A DNA stretch of 64,000 nt from Clostridia bacterium (GTDB lineage Bacteria; Bacillota; Clostridia; Christensenellales; DUVY01). Shown here in pieces: positions 1 to 9,917 of the stretch. Location of the stretch: the NCBI GenBank assembly GCA_026001225.1, contig BNZQ01000001.1:21186-85185 (forward strand), in the 5' to 3' direction. The notes beneath the pieces were generated by a model. It had not been told where the DNA came from. It saw only the letters and a program-made list of their open reading frames with translations, and made no database searches. Each line of letters opens with the position of its first letter. Within the stretch, counting starts at the first letter, position 1. The translations under genes were made by a program, and so were the position numbers.

Positions 1-3000
1 TGCAAGAAATCGGAACCGGACGATCCTCCGGACGAAACGCCCGTCGTTATTCCGGCGGTCGACCGGCATATCAAGCTGAACGATACGGGCTTTAATTTTT
101 TGGCGGATATGCCGCAAGGGACTACGGTGGATACCTCCGCCGTGAACTTCGGGACCTCTGGCGCTTACAACATCGTTTACAAATTGGCGAACGCCGAAGA
201 CGTAACGAAAAAGGCGTACGTTTATGGTATGCCGAACTTAATGCGCGGATCGGCCGCTTTAACGGACGCGGTTTATCCGCTGTCCTACCGGGTTGCTAAC
301 GCTCTGAACTTTTTAAGCCCGTTCGATTTCGATGTCACTGCGAAGGATTCCTTTGGTAACGATTTGACGGTAATCGCCGCGATGGCGCCTTTATATGATC
401 GGGAATACGGCGACTATGACGTTACATATTCCGCGACTGACCTGGCCGGCAACGAAGCGCTGGTAACCGCGACCTATTCGGTAAGCGGCGAGAACCAGCA
501 GACGATAGGCGATTTTAGCGTCGATTTGGGCGATGACGGCCAAGGGCTTTTATTCTCGTGGGCGGATGTAGAGGATTTCGGCGTAAGGATAGACGGCGTT
601 ACGGTTCCATCAAGTTATTACACAATCGGCGGGGCGGGGATTACATTGTCTACCGATGTCTTTAATTTGAACGGCTTACAGCAAAAGAACAATTACAGCG
701 TCCGTATTTTGACCGATATTTGGTGCGAGGATGTTACGGCGACGGTAACGGATACCCAAACGCCACAATTTATCGCCAAAGGAAAGGATTATATTTTCCA
801 ACAGGCCGCGTCCGCATCGCTTCCTTTTGCTGAAAAGCTGACCGCGCAGAGATTTACACTCCAATACGAGGTAACCGGAGGTCAGGGTGGCTCTTATACC
901 GCTACCGAGGTAAATAACGCCGTCAAAATCACAAAAGTCGGCGACGGCGACCTCGAAACCGGAATTTACACGATTGCAGTAAAGGCTTACAGAGGAAATA
1001 CGCTTGCCGTTACTAAAAGCTTTGAAATCACAGTCTGTACCGTTGCCGAATACGACAAAATATTGGCCGCTATGACAAGCGACCAATTTAAAGCCGTTTA
1101 TGACAATTCCTTTGCCATTGCGCCGGGCGTAACGGTTCAGCAGGGCTTTACGTTTGACTTTGACGCCGTTGTGGGCGCGTACAGATATAATTTACAGGAA
1201 AGCCAAGTTACCAGCGGCAATTATGATTGGAATAAGTTTTTTGTGGAAATCGGCGGTAGCTTAAGAACGAGTTATAACGCCAAACGCGAAACAAGCGAAT
1301 ATATCGCTATAGATATATATTATAATGATTCGAAGTCGGCGGGCGTGCTGGAAAACCTGGTGTTTTTTATGCAAGCTGAAACTACTGCCAATACTTCAGG
1401 TCAGGATTTGAAAGGTCTTCTTAACGCGCCGGTCAGAGTTTATGCCGCGGACGATATTAATAAAACGTCCTTGTCCCATGCGCAGATGGTAAAAGAAACA
1501 TGGTATACCGTAGTACTATATGCGGGTAATCCCGCCGTGGGTCTCGGTGCTAATTATAACAACAAAATAGGCTTTGTGACACTGTTCTCAAGCGCGCAGG
1601 AGCGCAATCTGGCGTTTGCCGATATTTACATAAAAAATATCAGATTTACGGAAAAGCCGGGAAACATGCTGTATAACAATTATATTTGCTTGGAAGGTGA
1701 TTTTGTCGCTCTTCCTTTCGACAGCGTAAACAACATCGAATATGCGGTTACGGCGCCGGACGGCACCACAACGTTTACGGTACAGAGTGGCGTAGGCTTT
1801 GAGGTCGCGCAGACGGGTGTGTATACGGCTGAGTTCGGCGAGAGCGGAACCTTATGCTTTACCGCTTATACGCAGGTCGACTATGATAAAATAATCGCGC
1901 CTATGACGAGCGGGCAACACGACAATGCCTTTGCGGTTGCCGATGCAGGGCTGATAGCGGGCACTACGTTTGGCTTGCAGGAATCCGGTCCTTACGCAGG
2001 CTCATACAGATATCAAGTTCCCTACGAGACAAGCATAGTTACTTGGACCGATCACATGATTGAAATCGGCGGCGATCTAAGAACAAAATATGACGCCGGG
2101 AAAGCCCCGAAGAACCAATATATTGCTATCGATATACGCTACAACGATTCTAAGTTTAAAGGAGGATCTGCGGGAACGGAATTGGAAAACCTTACTTTCA
2201 AGATAGTAAAGGAGGGCGGAGCCGCAACCTCCTTGCAGGATATGAACGGTATAAACGGAGCGCCGATTCTTATTTATGCAACTGAGGATCCCAATAAAAC
2301 GCCCGTTAGTTTCAATGCTCTGAGAAGCGAGGCGCTCGGTGTATGGTATACTGTTATATTGCATGCGGGAGCGGTAGCTACCGTCGCGAATGCAAAATTA
2401 GGATTTTCGGTATCATATCCGTGGCCGGCGTACAGACCGTATGGATTTGCCGACATCAGTATGAAAAATTTCCGGTTTACCGAACTCAATTTGCCCTCCA
2501 CCGTGATGATAGCGTCGATGACGAGCGCAGAACCCGCAGGTTCGTTTACATTTGCGGGTACGCCGTGGGAGGGAGTTGCGTTCGGATACGATTCCGATAA
2601 GGGCGCGTATCGGTATTACATTCCTCATAATACCACGAATGCCGTTTCAGTTTGGGGAACCGATGTTCTTTATGTCGAATTTACCGGCGGATTAAGAGCT
2701 ATGTACAATGCCGGACGCACCGCATACAAGAAAATTGCTATCGACATATGTTACAATGATACCAAGGGAGGAGAAAAAACGGGCGATGGCGGCATAGGGT
2801 TAGGCTTGGAAAATCTTGCCTTTTCGATAGTACCAAGCGGCGCTTCTGTCGAAAAGTATTATAGCTTAAGAGAACACTCCGTGGCGCCGGCATGGATTTC
2901 GCCTGTCATTTACGCTACGGGTGATGCCAACAAAACGCCTTTGATTATCGCGGAAATGCAACTCAACACATGGTATACGATAGAGATGTATGCCGGAGGT

Positions 3001-3126
3001 TCATCAACGGGATTCGGTTCCGCATACAACGCTAAAATAGGTTTTACGGCGTTGTACACCTGGAATCGGGCCAACGTATTTATGGATCTCTGCATGAAAA
3101 ACCTAAGATTTATACAAGACGTTTGA
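1..3126 (+). CDS. Secreted lipoprotein with three tandem ~200-residue repeats (5' end missing)
   Basis: The frame is open from the first base, and its first codon is Cys followed by an acidic, Pro-rich linker (CKKSEPDDPPDE). This is exactly what follows a lipobox, so the window probably begins at the lipidated Cys and only the signal peptide is missing. About 1041 residues are visible. Residues ~70-170 resemble bacterial Ig-like folds. Three homologous repeats then follow at residues ~350-551, ~628-830 and ~835-1041. They share blocks such as YNDSK..LENL, YA..D.NKT, WYT..L.AG and a closing KN.RF. The repeats look like beta-sandwich carbohydrate-binding modules, but I do not recognise a named family. 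The gene lies upstream of GH78 and GH20 genes, so a surface glycan-binding role is inferred. Confidence 0.75.
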   Translation, partial: CKKSEPDDPPDETPVVIPAVDRHIKLNDTGFNFLADMPQGTTVDTSAVNFGTSGAYNIVYKLANAEDVTKKAYVYGMPNLMRGSAALTDAVYPLSYRVANALNFLSPFDFDVTAKDSFGNDLTVIAAMAPLYDREYGDYDVTYSATDLAGNEALVTATYSVSGENQQTIGDFSVDLGDDGQGLLFSWADVEDFGVRIDGVTVPSSYYTIGGAGITLSTDVFNLNGLQQKNNYSVRILTDIWCEDVTATVTDTQTPQFIAKGKDYIFQQAASASLPFAEKLTAQRFTLQYEVTGGQGGSYTATEVNNAVKITKVGDGDLETGIYTIAVKAYRGNTLAVTKSFEITVCTVAEYDKILAAMTSDQFKAVYDNSFAIAPGVTVQQGFTFDFDAVVGAYRYNLQESQVTSGNYDWNKFFVEIGGSLRTSYNAKRETSEYIAIDIYYNDSKSAGVLENLVFFMQAETTANTSGQDLKGLLNAPVRVYAADDINKTSLSHAQMVKETWYTVVLYAGNPAVGLGANYNNKIGFVTLFSSAQERNLAFADIYIKNIRFTEKPGNMLYNNYICLEGDFVALPFDSVNNIEYAVTAPDGTTTFTVQSGVGFEVAQTGVYTAEFGESGTLCFTAYTQVDYDKIIAPMTSGQHDNAFAVADAGLIAGTTFGLQESGPYAGSYRYQVPYETSIVTWTDHMIEIGGDLRTKYDAGKAPKNQYIAIDIRYNDSKFKGGSAGTELENLTFKIVKEGGAATSLQDMNGINGAPILIYATEDPNKTPVSFNALRSEALGVWYTVILHAGAVATVANAKLGFSVSYPWPAYRPYGFADISMKNFRFTELNLPSTVMIASMTSAEPAGSFTFAGTPWEGVAFGYDSDKGAYRYYIPHNTTNAVSVWGTDVLYVEFTGGLRAMYNAGRTAYKKIAIDICYNDTKGGEKTGDGGIGLGLENLAFSIVPSGASVEKYYSLREHSVAPAWISPVIYATGDANKTPLIIAEMQLNTWYTIEMYAGGSSTGFGSAYNAKIGFTALYTWNRANVFMDLCMKNLRFIQDV

Positions 3127-3151
3127 TTATTGTGGTATAAAAGTTTAACTG

Positions 3152-3184
3152 CCGGAGCGCGGCGGTTTCAGCGCCGCGCTCCGG
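3152..3184. terminator. Strong GC-rich hairpin after lipoprotein gene
   Basis: Perfect 13-bp arms (CCGGAGCGCGGCG at 3152-3164 and its complement at 3172-3184) enclose a 7-nt loop. No U-run follows on the plus strand, so it may be a transcript-stabilising 3' hairpin rather than a true intrinsic terminator. Confidence 0.6.
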
Positions 3185-3219
3185 TACAAAAAAATTCGAC
3201 ACATTTTGGTAGGTAATGT

Positions 3220-5427
3220 ATGTTTGATAAAAACGCGAAGTGGATTACAATCGGGGTCTTTTCTGAATTGATTCCGATTGTAAATCTGCTGGATAAAGAA
3301 CAGACGCCGGAATATTACGACGGCCGCGAACGCTTTAAGCACCGCGAGGATTTGAAAAACAGGCATATGCTTGTCAGAAAGGAATTTTCTTTGGACAAAA
3401 CGCCGGAAAACGCTTATATCGACATTACGGCGGATGACTATTACAAACTTTATATCAACGGTAGGTTTGTAGGACAAGGTCCCGCGCCCTCATATCATTT
3501 TCATTATTACGTCAACCGTTACGATATTTCGCGGTTTTTGAAAAAAGGGCGGAACGTCGCCGCGGTACACGTGTATTATCAAGGGCTTATCAACATCGTT
3601 TGGCCCAGCGGCGATTACAGAATGGGCATGATCGCGCAAATATCCTGCGGCGGCGTTTTGCTGTCGACCGACGCTTCTTGGAAGTATACGGAGGCGAAGG
3701 AGTATGTCGGGACAAAAGTATATGGTTACTTGACGGCTTTTACGGAGGATATCGACAACAGAAAAAAAATAAAGGGTTGGAAAACCGCAGGCTTTAACGA
3801 TGCCGATTGGACTGATGCGGCTGTGAAAGAGCGGCATGATTACAGATTTTATCCGCAAATAACCCCATCCCTGCAAATATATGAGGTTAAACCTGCGGAA
3901 ATCAAAACTGTTTCGCCGGGAAACTATATTTTTGATTTCGGAGGCGAGGTTACGGGCAGGCTTCTTGTTGCGGCCAAAGGGAAAGCCGGGGATACGGTCG
4001 AAATAAGCTACGGCGAGGAAATGGAAAGCCCCGAAAAAGTGCGCGGCAATATGCGTTGCGGCTGTGATTACAACGACAAATGGATTCTCTCGGGAGAGGA
4101 CGATGAATTAGACTCCTATGATTATAAGGCGTTTCGTTACGCGCAAATAAACGCGAACGGAGCGGATATAGACATTTCATCCGTCGGAGCGGAAGTAAGG
4201 CATTATCCGTTTGACGATACTTTGTGCGTGTTTGAATCGTCGAACTGTCTTTTGAATCAAATATGGGATATATGTAAGAACGGCGTGAAATACGGTACGC
4301 AGGAAGGGTATTTGGATTGCCCGACAAGGGAAAGGGGGCAATTTTCGGGCGATGCACTCATAACCGCAAAATCTCACGCATATTTGACGGGCGATTACAG
4401 GATATATAAAAAAGCCATATCGGAATTCGCGCTGTCGGCTAAAATTTGCCCGGGCTTGATGTGTTGTGCGCCCACGGGCAAAAGGAACGAATGTGCCGAT
4501 TATTCCCTACAATTTCCGTTGTTCCTGCTTAATTATTTCGGTTTAAGCGGCGATATCGAGTTTTTACGGGAAATGCTTCCGGTCGCGGATGGAGTCATAA
4601 CGTACTTCAAACAATTTTCCCGTTCGGACGGATTGCTTGAAAATATTGCGCCTAAACAGATATTGGTCGATTGGCCGGTGAATTACAGAGACGGATACGA
4701 CTTTGATTTTTCGTGGCCGAATGTTCAAAAGGGATGCAACACTGTGCTGAACGCGTTTTTTATCGGCGCTGTCGATGCGGTCGGGGAAATAAAAGCCATA
4801 CTCGGCGCGGCGTTCGATTGTAGCGAAATTTCCGAATTAAGAGCCGCTTTTGTCGGCGCGTTTTATAACTGCGACACACGATTGTTTACCGATTCGGACG
4901 TATCCGAACACAGTTCCTTGCACGCGAACGCGCTGCCGTTGTTTTTCGGTCTCGCGCCGGATACAAACAACATAGTCGCTCATATCAAGAAAAAAAGACT
5001 GAGCTGCGGCGTTTACTTTTCCTATTTTGTCCTCAAAGCGTTAGCGCAAGCCGGCGAACACGATCTTGTCTTCGAACTTCTGACATCCGAAGACGAACGC
5101 TCTTGGGGAAATATGATCAAGGAGGGCGCCACTGCTTGCTTCGAAGCGTGGGGTAAGGGGCAAAAATGGAATACCAGCCTTTGCCATCCGTGGGCGAGCA
5201 GCCCGATCATTATTTTAATCGAGGATATTATCGGAATAAAAATCGCCGCGCCGGGCTTCAAAAAAGTAGATTTTGAGCCGAAAATTCCCAAAACGCTCAA
5301 GTCCATATCAATTCGGTTTCCGACGCCCGCAGGTGAAATAAGGGTTGAATGTCTTGATGGGAAAGCGAAAAGTAATCTCGATTGCATTATGAAAAAATGC
5401 GGAGGCAAGCATGAAGAACGGTTTTGA
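3220..5427 (+). CDS. GH78-type alpha-L-rhamnosidase-like glycoside hydrolase
   Basis: The 735-residue protein has the bacterial alpha-L-rhamnosidase layout: N-terminal beta-sandwich modules (residues ~30-330), an (alpha/alpha)6 barrel (~340-660) and a C-terminal beta domain. Asp366, Glu371 and Asp378 in LDCPTRERGQFSGD match the spacing of the acid cluster D567/E572/D579 of Bacillus RhaB, the general-acid region. Glu642 in CFEAWG, followed by SLCHPWASSP, fits the catalytic base region. There is no signal peptide, so it should act in the cytoplasm on imported oligosaccharides. It overlaps the GH20 gene by 17 nt, indicating an operon. Distant GH78 homologues can have other specificities, so rhamnose is not certain. 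Confidence 0.82.
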   Translation: MFDKNAKWITIGVFSELIPIVNLLDKEQTPEYYDGRERFKHREDLKNRHMLVRKEFSLDKTPENAYIDITADDYYKLYINGRFVGQGPAPSYHFHYYVNRYDISRFLKKGRNVAAVHVYYQGLINIVWPSGDYRMGMIAQISCGGVLLSTDASWKYTEAKEYVGTKVYGYLTAFTEDIDNRKKIKGWKTAGFNDADWTDAAVKERHDYRFYPQITPSLQIYEVKPAEIKTVSPGNYIFDFGGEVTGRLLVAAKGKAGDTVEISYGEEMESPEKVRGNMRCGCDYNDKWILSGEDDELDSYDYKAFRYAQINANGADIDISSVGAEVRHYPFDDTLCVFESSNCLLNQIWDICKNGVKYGTQEGYLDCPTRERGQFSGDALITAKSHAYLTGDYRIYKKAISEFALSAKICPGLMCCAPTGKRNECADYSLQFPLFLLNYFGLSGDIEFLREMLPVADGVITYFKQFSRSDGLLENIAPKQILVDWPVNYRDGYDFDFSWPNVQKGCNTVLNAFFIGAVDAVGEIKAILGAAFDCSEISELRAAFVGAFYNCDTRLFTDSDVSEHSSLHANALPLFFGLAPDTNNIVAHIKKKRLSCGVYFSYFVLKALAQAGEHDLVFELLTSEDERSWGNMIKEGATACFEAWGKGQKWNTSLCHPWASSPIIILIEDIIGIKIAAPGFKKVDFEPKIPKTLKSISIRFPTPAGEIRVECLDGKAKSNLDCIMKKCGGKHEERF

Positions 5428-7015
5428 CAAAATCGGCGTGATGATAGACTGTTCGCGCAACGCGGTTCCCAATGTTAAGACGCTTAAATTGTTTATTGAT
5501 AATTTAGCGAAGATGGGGTATAACCGCCTCGAGCTTTATACTGAGGACACATACGAGATTAAAAACCGCCCGTATTTCGGATATTTGCGCGGACGGTACT
5601 CGGGCACGGAGCTAAAGGAAATCGACGCGTACGCTTCCGGACGCGGTATCGAGCTTACGCCGTGCATACAGGTGTTGGCGCACCTTAACCAAATTTTCCG
5701 TTGGCCCGCTTTCGCCGGGCTCCGCGACTGCAACGACATATTGCTTGTCGACGAACCGGAAACCTATAAGCTGATAGAGGATATGTTCGCTTCTGTCGCG
5801 GAAAATTTTACAAGCCGCAATATCAACATCGGCTGCGACGAAGCATTTATGGTGGGGCTTGGAAAATTTTTCGACCGTTTCGGCTATCAAAACAGGTTTG
5901 AGATTATAAACCGACATATAGGCAGGGTTTTGAAAATAGCCGAAAAATACGGCTTTAAATGCGCGATGTGGAGCGATATGTATTTCCGTTTGGCGTTCGG
6001 CGGAGAGTATGCCGATACCGCTAAATCCATACCGCCAGAGGTTTTGGAACGGATTCCCCAAAATATATCGCTGATTTATTGGGATTATTATTCGACCGAC
6101 AACGAACACTACCGTAAAATGTTTGCTGGGCATAAAAAAATTGGCAACGAAATCGAGTTCGCGGGGGGCGCGTGGAAATGGCAGGGCTTCGCGCCGGATA
6201 ATTTGTATAGTATCAATACGGCGAAAGCGGCCGTTCCGGCGGCGCGCGAATACGGCATAAAGAAGATAATGGTTGCCGCATGGGGCGATAATGGCGCGGA
6301 GACATCCTTGTTTGCGGTTTTGCCGACGCTGTTTTATTTTGCCCGTCTTTGCCGCGGAAAAAGCGTCGAACCCGCCGAACTTGAAAAAGGCTTCCGTAAA
6401 ATTGCGGGGACGGGATTTGAGGAGTTTATGGATATAGAGCTTGTAAAAGGGCGTTCGCGGCGGGCATACGAAAGAAACGGAAGCGCCGAAAAGGCTTTGT
6501 TATACTGCGATTATTTTTGCGGGGTTTTCGATACGTGGGTAACCGACAAGGCGGAATATTATAAAACCGTCGCCCAAAAACTAAAAATCGGGAAATATGG
6601 TAAATTTTCTTATATATTTAAAACGATGCGCCTTTTGGCCGAGATTTTGGAATTAAAAACGGATATAGGCGTGCGAACGCGCGCATTATACCGAGCGGGC
6701 GACAAAGCCGGATTGAAGGAATTGGTCGGAGAATACATTATAATTGCAAAGAGGATTGAGACTTTTTATAAGGAGTTCCAATCGCAATGGATGCGGGAAA
6801 ACAAGCCGCACGGGTTTGAAGTGCAGGACTTGCGCATAGGCGGCTTGATACGCCGCACGCGTTCGTGCCACGACCGTCTTTTACAATATTGCGCGGGAAG
6901 GCTTGATGCGGTTTCCGAGCTTGACGAGGATATTTTGCATTATACGCCGGACAACACGGAAGACCCTCTTGTTCACAATTCTCATACGGTTACGGTCAGC
7001 GTGAATGTGATTTGA
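5411..7015 (+). CDS. GH20-like beta-N-acetylhexosaminidase, cytoplasmic
   Basis: The 534-residue TIM-barrel protein resembles the GcnA-type branch of family GH20, which lacks the N-terminal non-catalytic domain. NIGCDEA, with Asp143-Glu144, corresponds to the family's D-E pair. In that pair Glu is the acid/base and Asp positions the substrate's N-acetyl group for substrate-assisted catalysis. The helical C-terminal third (~330-520) resembles the extension of that branch. No export signal is seen. The start has GGAGG upstream and overlaps the end of the GH78 gene. Release of GlcNAc or GalNAc fits the nagA/nagB genes further on. Confidence 0.8.
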   Translation: MKNGFDKIGVMIDCSRNAVPNVKTLKLFIDNLAKMGYNRLELYTEDTYEIKNRPYFGYLRGRYSGTELKEIDAYASGRGIELTPCIQVLAHLNQIFRWPAFAGLRDCNDILLVDEPETYKLIEDMFASVAENFTSRNINIGCDEAFMVGLGKFFDRFGYQNRFEIINRHIGRVLKIAEKYGFKCAMWSDMYFRLAFGGEYADTAKSIPPEVLERIPQNISLIYWDYYSTDNEHYRKMFAGHKKIGNEIEFAGGAWKWQGFAPDNLYSINTAKAAVPAAREYGIKKIMVAAWGDNGAETSLFAVLPTLFYFARLCRGKSVEPAELEKGFRKIAGTGFEEFMDIELVKGRSRRAYERNGSAEKALLYCDYFCGVFDTWVTDKAEYYKTVAQKLKIGKYGKFSYIFKTMRLLAEILELKTDIGVRTRALYRAGDKAGLKELVGEYIIIAKRIETFYKEFQSQWMRENKPHGFEVQDLRIGGLIRRTRSCHDRLLQYCAGRLDAVSELDEDILHYTPDNTEDPLVHNSHTVTVSVNVI

Positions 7016-7162
7016 GTGACGGAATATTTATATCGGTTCCTCCTTTGATACTTTTTGTGCTTTCTCAACACTATTGTACCAAAGGTTTCCCCTCGTGGGT
7101 CTTTCTTTTTTTACGTTGCTCTTCATTTTACAACTTCACGTATTTTTTGCAATATAAATTAG

Positions 7163-7204
7163 ATATTATTTGAAATTGACTACAAATAATATTTGATGTA
7201 TAAT
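7163..7204 (+). promoter_or_regulatory. Sigma-A promoter with a dyad operator, start of the second catabolic operon
   Basis: TTGACT (7176-7181), a 17-bp spacer and a perfect TATAAT (7199-7204) lie 24 bp before the GH78 start at 7228. A perfect 10-bp inverted repeat, ATATTATTTG at 7163-7172 and CAAATAATAT at 7183-7192, straddles the -35 box, as a repressor site would. The rest of 7016-7227 contains an isolated minus-strand AAGGAGG (about 7039-7045) with no gene after it. Confidence 0.8.
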
Positions 7205-7227
7205 ATAAATTAGGAAACGAAGACGGC

Positions 7228-9132
7228 ATGAATTTTAAACGGTCGGAATGGATATGGATAAGCGACGGAAGTGCCGGAGACGAATACGGTGAGTTTTTCG
7301 ATGCTCTGGATTATGCGACCGGTGACGCTGTTATAGGAATATCATGCGAAAGTAATTACGCGCTTTATATAAATGGGGAGCTTGCGGGCTTCGGGCAGTA
7401 CGCGGATTTTCCGTGGTATAAAGTTTATGACGAAATTGAAATAACAGGATATTTGCGGCAAGGAAAAAACGAATTGCGGATTGTTGTATGGCATTACGGC
7501 GGCGATGGTTCGTTCGTTTCTTACGCCGCCGAGCCTTGTTTGATTTATGAGGCGCAAATAGACGGCAAGCCTGTTGTTTGTTCGTCGGGAAAGACCTTAT
7601 GCCGACGGGCCGAGGGCTATGTATCAAACTTAAAGAAACGGATAACGCGCCAAATAGGTTATTCGTTCCGCTACGATATGGGGAGACGCGGCGGAACGCT
7701 TAGACCGGCTTTCGTAAATAATGCGATAAATTACAGCCTGTTCCAGCGTCCGATCAAGCGCTTGACGTTGGAAAATCTTAAATCGGGCAAGCTTATTGAC
7801 CAAGAAAAACGTATTTATGATTTGGGAAACGAATGTGCGGGGTTTTTATATATCCGTTTTAAAGCCACGGTCGGACAGCTTGTTACAATCTCTTACGGAG
7901 AGCATATAGCGGACGGGGAGGTGCGCCGGCGGATTGGAAGCCGCGATTTTTCGGTCGAGGTTATAGGCAGCGGAAATACGGAAGAATATCTTAACCCATT
8001 TCGGAGGTTGGGCTGCCGGTATTTGCAGGTTGAAGCGGATGAAAACGCCGTGGTAGAGGAAATCGGTTTAAGAGAAACGTTTTATCCCGTAACGGAAAAG
8101 CCGTATAAGGCGGATAACGAATTGCGGCGGCGGATTTACGGTATCGCGGTTCGGACGTTACGGCTGTGTATGCACGAGCATTATGAGGATACACCGTGGC
8201 GCGAACAGGCGTTATACGCTTTAGACGGCCGCAATCAGATGCTGTTCGGCAGCGCGGCTTTCGAGGGATATGAATTTCAGCGGGCGTCGTTGAAATTATT
8301 GTCGGAGGGCAAGCGCGACGACGGTCTTTTAACGATATGCTCGCCTTCTTCCGTCGATATCGTAATTCCTTCGTTTTCGCTTTGGTATATTGTCGCAATG
8401 CGTGAATATGCCGGATATTCCGGCGATTTAAGCTTGGCGGCGGAATATTTCAATAAATTGACAGCCATTCTGAAATTTTTTACAGATAGGGAAGAAGAAT
8501 GCCTTGTGCGCAAGTTCGGCGGTCCGCTCGGCTCGGGCATATATTGGGATTTTTACGAATGGAGCGAGGGTTTGTCGGGCGAAAGATTAAAGGACGGATT
8601 AAACGACGCGCCTTTACAATTTTTGTATTCGCTTGCTTTAAACAATATGTCTGATTTATGCAAGCTTTTAGGTAAAACGGAACAAGCAAGCCGGTATGCC
8701 GAGCAAGCGGCAGGGATTAACGCTGCTGCTAACGCGCGTTTTTGGCGGCGGGAAAGAGGATTGTACGATACATTCGGAGACGGAACGCATTATTCCGAAC
8801 TTGTCAACGCGCTTGCCGTTTTGAGCGGTGCGGCGGTTTCGGAACGCGCCGATAAAATTTGCGCTGCTTTGACCTCCGACCGCATGATTAAATCTACGAT
8901 CAGTATGAAATGTTTCACATATGACGCGCTTATCAAAACCGATAAAAAGAAATATAGAGAATATATATTGCAAGACATCGACGCCCGTTATAAACTTATG
9001 TCGGACGCCGGCGCGACTTCTTTTTGGGAAACAGAGAAAGGCGAAAAAGCCTTCGATAATGCGGGCAGTTTGTGCCACGGGTGGAGCGCCGCGCCAGTTT
9101 ATTATTATCGGCTGCTGTCGGAAGGAGTATAA
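7228..9132 (+). CDS. Second GH78-type alpha-L-rhamnosidase-like hydrolase
   Basis: This 634-residue protein is shorter than the enzyme at 3220 but has the same plan. An N-terminal lectin-like beta domain contains ALYINGELAGFG, and an (alpha/alpha)6 barrel follows. Asp321, Glu326 and Asp333 in DTPWREQALYALD keep the +5/+12 spacing of the GH78 acid cluster, and Glu601 in SFWETEKG, before LCHGWSAAP, fits the catalytic base. No signal peptide is seen. It is the first gene of the operon driven from the promoter at 7176-7204. Its stop codon is followed directly, in frame, by an Era-like fragment. Substrate may be rhamnose or a related 6-deoxyhexose or uronate linkage. Confidence 0.8.
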   Translation: MNFKRSEWIWISDGSAGDEYGEFFDALDYATGDAVIGISCESNYALYINGELAGFGQYADFPWYKVYDEIEITGYLRQGKNELRIVVWHYGGDGSFVSYAAEPCLIYEAQIDGKPVVCSSGKTLCRRAEGYVSNLKKRITRQIGYSFRYDMGRRGGTLRPAFVNNAINYSLFQRPIKRLTLENLKSGKLIDQEKRIYDLGNECAGFLYIRFKATVGQLVTISYGEHIADGEVRRRIGSRDFSVEVIGSGNTEEYLNPFRRLGCRYLQVEADENAVVEEIGLRETFYPVTEKPYKADNELRRRIYGIAVRTLRLCMHEHYEDTPWREQALYALDGRNQMLFGSAAFEGYEFQRASLKLLSEGKRDDGLLTICSPSSVDIVIPSFSLWYIVAMREYAGYSGDLSLAAEYFNKLTAILKFFTDREEECLVRKFGGPLGSGIYWDFYEWSEGLSGERLKDGLNDAPLQFLYSLALNNMSDLCKLLGKTEQASRYAEQAAGINAAANARFWRRERGLYDTFGDGTHYSELVNALAVLSGAAVSERADKICAALTSDRMIKSTISMKCFTYDALIKTDKKKYREYILQDIDARYKLMSDAGATSFWETEKGEKAFDNAGSLCHGWSAAPVYYYRLLSEGV

Positions 9133-9240
9133 GAAATCGAACAAATTACCGGCAGACGAATCAACCTTCAATTATTCGTGAAGGTGCGCGAAGGCTGGCG
9201 CGACAACAAGTCTCAGGTAAACGGCATAATGCATAACTAA
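9133..9240 (+). pseudogene. era: C-terminal fragment of GTPase Era (KH-domain tail)
   Basis: The frame that continues after the GH78 stop codon encodes 35 residues ending at a TAA. They contain EIEQITGRRINLQLF and VKVREGWRDN, which match the conserved end of the Era KH domain (IExxxGxKVxLxLWVKVKxxWR). No Era GTPase domain is present and no start codon precedes the fragment, so it is a 3' remnant. Its presence marks a recombination or assembly junction at about 9132/9133. Confidence 0.7.
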
Positions 9241-9270
9241 TACAAAAATAAAAATGAAGGAATTCATACT

Positions 9271-9876
9271 ATGAAAAAGACGATTGTTTTTCAAGGCGAC
9301 AGCATCACCGATGCGGGTTGGCGTGAGGACCCGGCAGGTATCGGCCGCGGTTACGTTAAAAAGGTAACGGATTGGTTGAACGCGGAAAAAAAGGACGTAG
9401 CTTATTACAACCGCGGAATCAGCGGTAACCGCACCTGCGATTTGGTTCCAAGGTGGAAACAGGATACGCTTGATTTAAAGCCGGATATCGTTACGGTTAT
9501 GATTGGCGTAAACGATGTATGGCACAAACTCAGTGCAAACATGCCTATGAGCGACGCGGAATTTGAAAATAATTACGCAGCGGTTTTAGAGCAATGCAAG
9601 AAAATCAACGCAAAGATTATTATGCTTCAGCCTTATATTTTAAGGTGCGGCGTAGTCACTCCGGAGTGGGAGCCGGAGTTCGTCGGCAAATTAGCCGTCT
9701 GCAATAAATTGGCTGCCGGATATGCCGACGCTTACGTCCGCACCGAGGAAATTTTCAATAAACTGACCGAAACGCAAAAGCCGGAAGCCTTTGCGCAGGA
9801 CGGCGTACATCCCGGAGACGCCGGACAGGAAGTAATCGCTAACGCTTTGATAGCCGAGCTTCGTAAGTTTTTGTAA
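9271..9876 (+). CDS. SGNH/GDSL-family hydrolase, probable carbohydrate esterase
   Basis: The 201-residue protein shows all four SGNH blocks: GDSITD (block I, nucleophile Ser), GISGNR (block II, oxyanion Gly), GVNDVW (block III, oxyanion Asn) and DGVHPG (block V, Asp and His). Length and block spacing match compact single-domain esterases that remove acetyl groups from sugars. No signal peptide is visible. GAAGGA lies 9-14 nt before the ATG. In this operon, deacetylation of an imported oligosaccharide before glycosidase attack is the likely role; the exact ester is unknown. Confidence 0.85.
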   Translation: MKKTIVFQGDSITDAGWREDPAGIGRGYVKKVTDWLNAEKKDVAYYNRGISGNRTCDLVPRWKQDTLDLKPDIVTVMIGVNDVWHKLSANMPMSDAEFENNYAAVLEQCKKINAKIIMLQPYILRCGVVTPEWEPEFVGKLAVCNKLAAGYADAYVRTEEIFNKLTETQKPEAFAQDGVHPGDAGQEVIANALIAELRKFL

Positions 9877-9917
9877 ATTTTGTGATTGTGAGTAAAGAAC
9901 ATAAGGAGTATAAGAAA

